Shown piece after piece: positions 1 to 11,500 of a stretch of DNA of 64,000 bases. The stretch lies in contig CM037843.1 of the NCBI GenBank assembly GCA_021234535.1, positions 2,498,820 through 2,562,819 on the forward strand, written 5' to 3'. Source of the DNA: Stichopus chloronotus. Its lineage: Eukaryota > Echinodermata > Holothuroidea > Aspidochirotida > Stichopodidae. The stretch's first letter is position 1; each line of letters begins with the position of its first letter. The translations under genes and the position numbers were made by a program. The notes below the pieces were generated by a model, which worked only from the letters and a program-made list of their open reading frames with translations, did not search any database and had not been told where the DNA came from.

Positions 1-214
1 TTATTCCTCTCCCAGGATGGTGGTCAAGAAAAGGGACAATCAAGTTGATTTTGCCCCCTCACAAAAAATCCTAGATATGCCCCTGATCTTAAGATTTTCA
101 TTGAGCTTTAAATTTCATCCTTACTTTTTCTAAATTGTAAGGCTAAATTATGTAATTTATGGTTGAGAACAAATAAACTCAGGAAATAACCTCAAAAAAA
201 AGAGGAAAAAATAT

Positions 215-385
215 TGTAGAATTAATTCAGAATTTTGCTCTCCACTAGCCAAAAAATGTAACATGGGGTGCTGAGTGACTGCCTTTAATGCAGCCACTCT
301 GAACTAGTAGTAACAGTTTTCGTTAAAATATTGATTATAACTGTAGGGCTGTTGTGGTTAACCAACTGATCTGGCAGCTAACATG
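215..385. repeat. Direct repeat, copy 1 (pair with 755-912)
   Basis: The run of words in this segment (AATTCAGAAT, a CCAAAAA-ATGT word, GCAGCCACTCT, GAACTAG-AGTAACA, AAAATAT-GATT, GTGGTTAAC, CTGAC/CTGAT, GGCTAA-type words) recurs in the same order at 755-912, with substitutions and small indels. It is a diverged duplication about 540 bp apart, or two copies of one dispersed repeat. No coding potential. Confidence 0.6.
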
Positions 386-754
386 CACCTTTTCTGCTTT
401 GAATTTAAGCTATATTGCTGATCGCCACATTTGCCCAGCAGTACCCCTTGGCAGGCTACCACTGACACATTCAGGGATACGAAATGGATCGGTGCTGCTT
501 CCGTTGCTAAGAACTGTAAACTGGCTGAAAATTCCAGTTTTCCATACTTAAATCGCTCTTTGCTGGTCAAAGTTTTGTTTTGCAGCATTCGTACCATAAG
601 TTAACAAACCTGCCTAACCTGCACCACAGCAAACCTTTTTACTCCAAAACATTCTGTTTATATCATTTTCGATTGAACATTTGGAGTGTGTTACATGATT
701 GCTTTCTTTTGCCTTTTCCTCCCATGATGCACTGTGCTCACGATGAGCAATAAC

Positions 755-912
755 GCTTATTACCAATTCAGAATGTTGCTTTCTACCAACCAAAAATGTT
801 GCATAGGGGTATGTAGCCACTCTGGACTAGAAGTAACAAACTGTCTCTTTTAAAATATCGATTGTAATTATAAGACTGGTGGTTAACGGACTGACCCGCT
901 GGCTAATATGTT
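755..912. repeat. Direct repeat, copy 2 (pair with 215-385)
   Basis: Second copy of the repeat described at 215-385, in the same orientation and with the same order of shared words. The copies differ enough that the duplication looks old. Confidence 0.6.
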
Positions 913-2384
913 GTTTAGCTTCACGTAGCAGATTAGATTCCTGTACCTATACTTGTAGTAAGCCTATTTGAAACTAGGCTCAGTAGCATTGTAAGCTTTT
1001 CACAAAAATGGCTTCATATAAAAACTCAAAGTAAACTTGAAATATATTACCTATAATATTGTGATTGAATAAAGTTATGTATGATCTAAAGCCTGTTTAC
1101 TGATCAGTTTGCATACAGTATGTGCAGTCCTAACGTTATCCGATACTGAATGAAAGAGGGCACATAGAATTTTCCGGAAATGTTAACATTTTCCTTTTCA
1201 TAACTTTAAAAAATATTGAGCATGAGTAAAAGGTAAGAAATTCTGCAAAATGAGAACTATTTTTTCCCTTTTTGTAGAGATTGAGCTTTCATGGAGTATT
1301 AGGGATAGAGTACATGTATTTACTGGTTTAATTGCTAAACGTGACCTTTCAGAAGGAGAAAGCCATGTGTTTGTTTGCTGATAGCATGGCAAAGAAGTGT
1401 ACCTGTTGGGATTGTACAATGCTGAATATTGTGCCAGTCTTTTGTTTTTTCCTTGCAAACTTTTGTATGTTTGAATAAATATTCAATTTACTTTTCCCTA
1501 CAAATTTATCGACAATGTAGGCATACTGAACGTTGAGAAGTTAGAACTATATGACTACTAAATTATTGCTATCTGCATCTTCCATGCCATTTTCACTGGG
1601 TGAACTTCTGTATTGGAAAGTGTCGGTGCCCTTTCCAAATATTTTTTTTCATGTCTGGTTAACAATGAACCCGTCAATTAATAGAAACAGTTAAGATAAT
1701 GAGTGAATTAGCCCAAATTAAAGCAGGATGTACTGTCATTCAAGTATTTTGAAAAGTGCACCAAAAGACTGGCTATGCTTTTTACAGTGGTATAAAGCTA
1801 TAAATAGTACTGTACTTTCGTGTTTTTGTCTCAAAAGGAAATAAAAAATTAAATTTTCAAAATACGTGCATTAGACTTTTATTGTGGTTATTCGCACAGA
1901 AGTCTTGTATGTTTACCACATGACCCACGGCCTCTAGGATTCTAGCCCAGAAAACTAAATCAATCTCTCTGCTGAAATTAAGACTGTCATTAGTGAAATG
2001 TCTCTTGAAGTGTGCATTCAGTAAATGTTTCTCTGTTGGTATCAAATGGAAGAGATGCAATTATACCTTCTTGTGAAATGTTGCCATCAGTAACTCTTGT
2101 TTCTTTGTTTGTTTGTTTTTTTTGTCTCAAATGTGACATGTCAAGTGTTTATATTCTTACACTTTCTTCAATTTTTTAGAATAAAACTAAAACGTGTTTA
2201 CTTTCTTAGTACAAAGACATTGTCATGCTCACCTGTATTGTTGTCATGACAGAATAAGATTTAGAAGGTGTGTTTATAAATTACCCTGTTTGTAGGTATC
2301 ATCCATGATACAAGTCTGACAACATGCCATATGATAGCTTGCTTTAGTAAGATGATTTTCATGTGCTTTTTTTTACCTTTCCAG

Positions 2385-2442
2385 CGATGCTTTGTGAAGA
2401 TCGGAAAACTTTGCAGTACAGAGGCTAGATGATAAAAAGACA
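2385..2442 (+). other. 5' UTR portion of ZNF106 exon with a short upstream ORF
   Basis: Sequence between the probable acceptor (AG at 2383-2384) and the chosen start codon at 2443. It contains an upstream ATG at 2387 that opens a 13-codon frame closed by TAG at 2426-2428, in a different frame from the main CDS. Such an upstream ORF could lower translation of the main frame; whether the acceptor is used is inferred from its consensus only. Confidence 0.5.
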
Positions 2443-2564
2443 ATGCCTAGAAAGCAGGAGTACTTCTGTGGGTTGTGCAATCTGCCCTATGACACCTTTA
2501 CCCAATTTGAGGAACACCGTTGGTCGATGCTGCACCATAGACAACTAGAGAACAAGAGAAAGGT
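2443..2564 (+). CDS. ZNF106: ZNF106 coding exon 1: first C2H2 finger
   Basis: Residues 1-40. Starts MPRKQEYFCGLC and carries a C2H2 finger with spacing Cys-2-Cys-12-His-5-His ending in the SMLHH motif. The donor is GTAAGT at 2565, leaving phase 2; the alternative donor two bases upstream would break the frame with exon 2. The broad His spacing is typical of RNA- or protein-binding C2H2 fingers rather than classical tandem DNA-binding fingers. Confidence 0.85.
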
Positions 2565-5500
2565 GTAAGTAAAATTTGAATATTTGGACCAAATTATCTG
2601 AAAGTTGATTGAGAGTGGAACTTGCAAATTTCAATAGTGAGACTCCAGTTTTGCAATTTCTGATAGTTGCTGCCCTTAGTTGTGCTTTGCAAGATACCAT
2701 AGCTATTTAAAGATTCCTGTTTGCAGGAATCCACTGTCGGTCTTTGAGACTAAGGAGTGTAATGAAGGGCCCTTAAGCCAGTATCTGATGATGGCAAATT
2801 TGCATGTTTGTTTTTGCGACTATTGCATATCTGAAGGCAAAGTAGTTGCAATATAAATGTGCAAATTTGTCTACCTTGGTAAAATTACAATCTCATGAAG
2901 GCAGATTTGCATGTTTATTTTTGCAACTGATGCATTTTTGAAAATGCAAAAGTGGCAAAAATAAATGTCCTGAAACAACCTTGGCAAACCTAGGCAACCT
3001 AGGCAAAAAGCAGAGGACAATTGACACAGGGAGTATTCTTGAAAATGTTTGACAATAGTTCTACATTGTGCTACATTAAGGAGAATGTGTTACTAAAACT
3101 TTGCTGTCATTTGGCGTTAGATTTTTGCAAAATTGTTGCAGAAAATTTTGACACATGTTTAAAACTGCTGGTGATGGTTTTGTGATTCCAGCAAATTTAG
3201 CCATCAGTTTCACTCTTGGTTTACTAATATTTGGCAAATTTACAAAATTCAGTTGCAAACCATATTACAAGTGAAATTTTTATTAGAGAGATTAATGTTA
3301 GAGTGACTGTTAGTTAACTTCAAGAATGATTGTTGTAACCATATCTTTCTACAAGATTTGTGGCACAAAAATGATCTGCTTACAGCAAATGTAGTCAGAA
3401 TGTGCCAGAGTACACAGAAATACCTTTTTTTTTTTAAGTAATTTTTTTGATGTTGATGTCCAACACATAATATTTTTGAGTAAATTTGTGATGCTTTTTC
3501 CTAGCTTTGCACAGGAAATTTTGTTTGGTACAATGTCATCAATGTTTTCCTGAAGTGTTCATACAAAGGATGGTGACCTTCATGAGACAATGATCCATGA
3601 TCAAAGCTGGGGAGAGATACCCACACGTGCTCATGAATTTTGTGTGTGGTGCGTTCACATAAGAAATTTTAGAATAATTAACATTCTGTCTGCCTAGTGG
3701 GACAATTTTTGACTGAATTTACCAATTTTGCAGATCATTTTTGCCACAAATATTATTGATTTATGCTTACACCCAATTTGAAAGAAGACAGTGCAAAAAG
3801 TTATGTACGATATCTATCTCAAGTAACTAAATTCCTTCGAGGTTAATTCCATGTTACGGTACCTAGATGACCAAAGTATAATTTAGTTTTGAAAACAAAT
3901 TACCTATTATTGCCAAGCAAAGTTTCACTTCTTTACATAACAACTGTATTTCTGTGGAATGTTTTTTTTCCTCTATTGTTTGATTTTGTTGCTTCATTTT
4001 CAGAAAAAGGCATTTTTGCACACTTTGCAAGCAGATGTGGCCCACTTTGCCAGAGTATGGGGTACATCTCATTGGTGAGCGCCACAAGAATGCTGTTCGC
4101 AGTTGGTCCATGAGACAGAAGAACACAGATTATAAACCCAATGTTCCCAGTAGAGGCTCATCTCTACAGTAAGCAGCTGCTTCAGAACCATTTAATAGCT
4201 AAGGAAGCTTCAAGGTTCCATTGGTTTGACTGAACATAGCCCAGTATTGCAAATCAAGTGTGAGGTGTATCATTTGGATTTTGTTTGCTGATGCATCGAA
4301 ATGTCCAATGTACTTCGCTCCTCACTTACCTGTCCCACCTCAACTACTTACTGTGCTATCTACCATGCTGGTCACACTTAGTTACCACCCAGAACATAGC
4401 TTTGAAAAAGAACCACAAAAAAGTGTAAAGTAGATTTTAGATTTTATCATTGCAAGAGAAGATTAGATTAGATTTTATCATTGCAAGAGAAACTTAAAAT
4501 TTTCTCATCTCAAATAAAGCTAAAGAAATACAATCAGCCTTTAATCATCTCACTCTAAGACACTCAAGGAGAAACGGATGATGTGTAAGCCGTTTGTGGT
4601 TCTGAAGACTCCAAAATGTATATTTGATTTTGACAGACGCCTCCTAAGTTGTAAAGTTGCTTTCAGTGGAACTAGGTGACTAATTCATCTTTTCTGTATC
4701 ATATGTTTTTTGTGAAAAGTAGAACCAAACTTTGGAACTATTAATCTTTTTTGTATTGCATATTTTGTACATATATTTACTTGTTTCTCCATTTGATGGT
4801 CTTTCACGTGTAATTTGTCACAATTTATTCCAGATTTTTTTAAAATCGCAATGTATGATTGTTTTAACCATTCAACATAAACCATCCCATAATGCCATGT
4901 GAGTGAGAGTTCGCTGTGACGATATTTGTTGGAAGTCCACAGAAAAGATCATTTAGGAATTCAGTTTAATGACGATCTACATAAAGCCAACTGAAATCTC
5001 TTTTACCTAGTTGTTAATGCCACATGAAATAAGCCGAGTGTCAGTGGTTTTGCATTCCATCTTAAACATACATGTGATTTCTACAGTATAACAATCTTTA
5101 GATTCACCCAAACACAAGATAGGGAATCACAAAATCATTCTCTTCGGTGTGACATGGGAACTGCTGTTCTGTCTCTGTACATCTGCTTTGAATTCAGATT
5201 CAGCCAGTGACAGTTTTCAGGACTGATGTGAACCCAGTAGTTTGATGTTGTCTAATCCTGTGCAGGTCTTCCTCACCTCAGTTGTTCTTATCTGACCAAG
5301 CAAAGACTTTAAATTCAGCTGATTTTGCTGAAATGACCATGACCAGAGTTAGACCCCATTTATTTCAACTTCAGTTGGCATCACTCTAACTCACAGTCCC
5401 AGTATATTCAAACTTGATCTCAATCAAAAATTCATCATCTATGTTTTTATGATGGTGTCTGAAGTCTATCAAAAGTGACATGTCAAGAAGAAGATGATGC

Positions 5501-8500
5501 TGAAATGCTGATAATCGTCTAGATGATAACCCTCCTTTTACCCTTCTTTTTTTGTGGGGGGGGGTTCAAAAGAGATGAATACCCAGTTTCCTTATAATCA
5601 AGCAATAACGTTCAAACTTTATATTTAGCCTGCCCTTTTTGAGATGTTTGTCACTTAATTCTAGTTTATTAAGGTCAATGATCATCTTGGGTGTGCGTAG
5701 GTTGGACTTTGGAGTCCAATTTCTCAAAACCAGCAGACTGTAAGTTGCACTTGTTCTATCTCTGTAAACTCTCATCAAAAAGCGGTCAACAATGGTGAAA
5801 GTCAAACTTGACTGATGCCTGTCTTCTTGGTGGTTAAAAATGGTATTCAAGGGAGAAACCATAACCGTATACGGTATATATGCATAATGGTTTGTCAATG
5901 TTGATACATTTTCGTTCACTCTTGAAAATACTGTCTGGTGTTTCCTATCCACCTTACCTCTCATAGCTTTTTGTTTTTCTTTCAATTTTCAAGGTCATGC
6001 CATCAGAGAGGTTCATTCAGGCCTTCAGAGAACAGATCCCGGAGTTTTATGCATCCTAATTCTATGGCAGAAGATAGAGCCTATGAAAACTCATCATCAA
6101 ACAGAATTTTACCATTGGCATCGAATAGGTACCATGGGAGAAGGATTAGTACTTCATTTTACTACCACCCACCACACTCACGTGGCTTTCCTCGCCATGG
6201 ATATAGCACCAGCCACTTCACCTCAGGTCCCTGGTACGCTGGTAACACATTTAATCGTGGTTACTCCAGTGGCTTGTGCCACAATGTTGAAGTAGGTGTT
6301 TCTTCCTCAATAATGACAAGTTCAAGTTTCGTTGAAGACTCTGTCGAAAGTGAAACATCGTTTGAAGAAGATCCGAAATGTACTACAAATCAACCTGGAG
6401 ACTTATATGTGCACATAGATTCCCTCATGACAGACACTTACAAGAATTCTTCCATATCCTCACCCAGGGACAACTTTTCTTTGCCTGATGGAATTCATCC
6501 ACATGCTAGAAAGTCGCCACTGGACAAAAATCCCCAGAGGACAGGAACTGACAAGGAAAAGTACAATAGTACCCCCAATAAAAGAACTCTGACCGACCCT
6601 CAACCATCTACCAGTCACAATCACAATATGGTCAAGAGAACACAACCCTCTAACATACAAAGTGAGCAATCTTTAAGACAAAAGAATCCATCCAATCAAG
6701 TGAAGGAGTCTGATACCAAATTAGCAAAGTGTGACAGACGAAGCAGTCGCTCAGATGGACAAAGTAAGGTCTCCGCGACACAAGTTGAATCCTCTAAAGG
6801 ACAAATGGAGTCATCTACCAGACGTAGTGAGTCTTCTAGCATAGATGGTGGTCCCTCTGCCAGATACACATCACCCTCTGCTAGGCAAAGTAAGTCCTCA
6901 GATACTGAAACATTAGACGGGCTGCATGAACACTCACCTCAAACGGGTGACACCTCGACCAGGGAGAGTGAAATGTTTACAACGCAAAAGAAACTGTCAT
7001 GCAAACAAAACCAAGCTTCTGCACAACAATCTAAGTCTAGCATCACACAGAACAAGTCCCCGACCAAACTAACCAAGACCTCTGACAGACAAAGTAAGAC
7101 TTCTAAAGAGAATGCCACACACAGTGAATCATCTGTTGGACAAAATGAGTTTTCTACCAGACACAGTGAGTCTCCTACCAGACACAAAGAGTCCTCTACT
7201 ACACCAGATGAAATGACAGTGAGACAAAGTAATCCCTCAGACAGACAGGATGAACTCTCAGTCAGACAGAATAGTCCATCACATAGGCAATGTGAAACCT
7301 CTGCTAAGCAAACTGAGCTCTATGAACACTGTATCAGACCAGCAGGAACCTCTACCAGACAAAATAAGCCCTCCACTGGACAATCAAATGTCCTCATCAC
7401 ACATAATGAAACCCCAGGCCGTCAAACTGTTGTGCTGTCTTCATCAGCCAGTGAGTCATGCACCAAGAAAAGTCATCCCTTCATTGATCAAACAGACCAC
7501 TTTGCCAGACAAACTCAGTTTTCCACCTTCTGTAGCAATCCCTCAGTTAGACAAATTGTTTCCACTACAAGCATGAACCAAAATAAACTTGAATCCCATA
7601 GGAATGAGGGACAAGAAGACCTGCCAGCCAGAACAGGAGCAGAAAATGCTCTAAAGTGGTTCAAAAAAGAAAGTGATGATGATGTTACCACAAGAAATTG
7701 CAATATTAAGGACATGGAATGTGACAGCGCATCTGAAAACAGTTACCAACAGTTTGAGAGAGTGATCTGTAAAGAAGAACCGGTAGAAAGTGCAGATAAA
7801 TCCTCTCAAGTAAAAGCAAAAAGTGATGAAGATAAAAGATTAAGCTGTGTGCAAGAAAAGAAGACAGACTTTTCTAAAGGTGCTCAAAGTTCATCCTCAG
7901 GGAACAAGGACCAGTCTGAATCCAGATGTGGGAGGCCAGATATAGCTGAGGGAATGGTTGTTGAGGTTCCATCCAGCATGGGTCCCTGTCCACCACAAGA
8001 GACATCGAAAGCCACAGATATCAGACCTAAGGTGCAAGAAGGTAGTTGTGGTGAAGATAGCACACCATCACATAGAGGAACTATTGCCAGCAGTCAAAGA
8101 CCATCTGCAAGTGCCGCTGCTAATCATTCTGCAGAAGTCACAAGAACGTCGCAGTCTTTAAGAAAGCTCAGAAGTGAAACTGATGAAAGCAATGAACAGG
8201 TAATTCAACCCTGCACCAAAAGTCTACCCAGATTTGTGGCTGAAAATGTGTCAAACAAGTCTGTCCCTGAGCAGGGCATGCCTTCTTGCGCGATTGAAAG
8301 AGTGACAAACAGTAAGCTGCATGTGACAAGTATAGCTCCATCAATGACTACCAGCCGACAGAGTCCCTTGCGAGGGAACAGATCGAGTGCTTGTGGGACA
8401 GATGCTGGTGACATTCTCCTCCATCAGCTGATCAGAAAACATCTTGAGAAGCTGCAGAGGTGTAGAACCTCTCGACCCAATCTTACATCTTCACGAGTAC

Positions 8501-11500
8501 AGCACTATCCCAGCCAGCATGCTGATGCTACATTGTCTGATCTGAAGCAAGTCCTTCTGCACCTGTTCGAACGTCCCATGTCCAGCAGCCGGAAGAAGCT
8601 GCAGGAGGTACAGCTACGAAAACTGTTAGCGAAGGCCAGCGACTCGTCAGAGAGGTTCAAGCGTTTCGGTGTCCATCTGGAGACATTTAATAGGAATGAA
8701 GATGAAATGATCAAACTGTTAGAGAACCTGACAGAAGAGGACTTGGAATTGTTGTCCAAAGAAGAAGACTCCAAGGAGGATCTGAAAGAACTTCTATCTC
8801 TCTTTGAACTAGCAGAGGACCCTTCTACAAACGAAAATGTGCAAGTTGCATGTCAGATGACCCGAGACGGTGGTGCTACGCAACCAGAGGAGGTATTGTC
8901 CATGAGCGACAGTTCGTCTGACGTAGAGGTGATAGAATCTGCTCAGAGTGAGGTTATTGTCTTATCAGAGGAGGAGGAAGATGAACAGCCATTATTGCAG
9001 CCACCAAGACAGGTGAGCCGAGCATTCTTCCTCCGTTTTACTTTTTAGCTCAATTTGCTTCATTTCTTACAGTTGTGCTCACAAACATTAAAGCAGCCAA
9101 GTGTTTAACAAGAAGACAGTGATGCAAGTTCTCCTATGATTGTTAGGGATGTCTTCTGGGATATTTTCACAGATAGTGGTGTATGGTCGAAGAAAGCACA
9201 ACAGCATGAGAGACTTAGTTTGATGATTTCAGTGCAACTAGCACTTTTATGGATGATGGTTAAACCAAGCAATTGGTTGTGGTCAAACGGTACCTATGAA
9301 TATGCACACTATGGTGGTTTAGAAATAATGAATTTTCCAGTTAAACAGTGATAAAATTTAACACAATCACATTTCTCTCTGATAGCCTTCCCCAAAATTT
9401 GGCTCACTGGCAATGTGATCAGGTTACCCTTGCATTGTTTGCAAAATCTAATTGATTCACTGAAAGATTTTTGTCTATTTGAATGTGATCATGAATTACC
9501 TTTCATTAATGTACATTTCTTGAAATTTCATTTGAGGATTGGCATAATGTAGTTTTTTTCAGAACACTTTTCCATATGAACAAAACTAACTACTGAAATC
9601 CCTTCAAAAAGCTAACCTTGAAGGCATCGATGGAGACTGTTTTTACCCCATTATCTGTGACTGTGCATTTTCTCCTTCACAACAGTCACAACCCAAACCA
9701 GCCAACGCCCTTCATGATCAGGTCTTCCAACTGTCTCTTAAGGAACGCGAGTTCTCACAGAAGTTGAAAGCCATGCGGAAGGAGCAGAAATCCTTAGAAG
9801 CGAACATAAAACGGGACACTGCCAACCTCGCTAGACTGAAGAATAGTAGGGTAGAGGTAAAAAACCATGATTTTGACTGAATTAAATTTTTTTTTTAGAG
9901 TCGTCCTGTGTAGTAAAAGTAAGTTTCTAGCAGGGTTCCCACAGGTCCTTGAAATCCTTGAAAAATATTGAAGTCCTTGAAAGTCCTGGAAATTCCCTTA
10001 AATTTGGATATTTTCCAAAAAGTCCTTGAACAAGAAAAAGTCCTTGAAAAGTCCTTGAAAACTCTAGCAGTGAGGCAAACTTTTGTCACTACCTGACACC
10101 CAAAACTTATTACTATTTCATTATTGGTAAGTTGGGTAAAGGTTAAATTAAATTTGAAGTGGCTGTTAGGCCTAGAGTATCTCACCAATAGATTTCCAGA
10201 AACTACCACAGATTCAGCCCAATTGATTCAAATTTCTGTTTGGGTGGAGGTTAAACTTTGTACTGGTTGAGCTGATATTATACCATGCCAATGACCAACC
10301 AACCTTTAATAAACCTTTAAAAGACACCAAATTTAACATTTTAAATTAAAATTTGTTGTTTATAAAAGCTCGCTCGGGGATTGGCATGGCAGTCAGTTAA
10401 TGTGGGGTTAATTGACTAGATCGTTAAGGAAAACATGTCCAAATTATCAATACTGGTTCAGAACTTTACATTATTTTGAAGGCTTCTACCAGACCAAATT
10501 TTAATGTAAATCTTGTATGAATAACATAACATTTGTGATGAGTCCTACATTCAACAGTGTATGAAATAAATACTGATTGGTTTTCGTTGCTGTGACAGTT
10601 TGAATGTTTCATTCATCATATTGAGCTTGTTCCATTCATTTCAGCATTCTGACTAACCTCATTGCATGGAATGCACACTCTTTCAAATCTTGTAATATTT
10701 GTACTATCACACAAACACTCATTGCTTATGTATTATCTTATTCAATTTTGACTGAAATACCTTTATTAATTTTTCAAGTAGACAATTGTGACCATAGAAT
10801 ATGAATTCCAAAAACAAGTGTTACTTTCACAAACAGTGGATAGAAAAGCCAGAGTACTATTCTTGGCTAAGAAAGCAAAGGGCTGAAGGAAAAGCTTAAG
10901 AACATTGAATAGTGAGCAAGTAACTTCTACACGTGTTAGAGGGCTATATTCATGTATGACAGTATCTCACAGCTACCTAAAATAAAAGCCATGCACATGT
11001 AACATGTTTTCCTTTGTTGTAACTTTATTGCATCTACACTTACAGTTTTGTACAACCTTTGTTAACAGTGGTTCTGGTCATACTCAATTTATTAATAAAC
11101 ATGTGGGAGGATCGGAGGGCTGTAAGGGGTGTAGGAGGCCTTCTTATTAATATCTTTAATATACAGTATTGTATTCCTATTTCATACTAGAAGAATGCTT
11201 AAGGTAAACCTTGAATAAAGGCTCTTTGTCCTTGAAAAGTCCTGGAAATTGGTTTTTAAAATTGTGTGGGAATGCTGTTCTAGTGAAAGTGAAAGAACTT
11301 GATATGTAGCCTAAATGAAGTATAGTCAGGCTAAGGAGCTAAGATGAAGGTGGTATCAGTATGCCTAGATCTCTTTATAGCATCCAGGGTAGAAAGAAAT
11401 GCCAATGCACGGGTATTCATCAATATATCTTGTATCATTTCCATGGAAACCAGTCTTAAGCCTAACATATTTGCCATATATATGTATTTGCTTTGTATTT

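Larger units (their letters stand above)
1..2384. other. Upstream non-coding region of ZNF106
   Basis: AT-rich sequence with stops in all frames and no open frame longer than about 86 codons. It ends at a good splice acceptor (pyrimidine tract then CCAG at 2381-2384) that precedes the first coding exon, so it probably contains the first intron and perhaps the promoter and untranslated first exon of ZNF106, which I cannot place. AATAAA-type words near 1067 and 1483 could also be 3' ends of an upstream gene. Apart from the direct repeat annotated separately, nothing else is recognisable. Confidence 0.4.

Noticed and set aside
5566..5985. 139-codon open frame on the minus strand in ZNF106 intron 2
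   Set aside because: No family motif was recognised and it overlaps the exon 3 acceptor region of the opposite strand; it may be chance or an old insertion.
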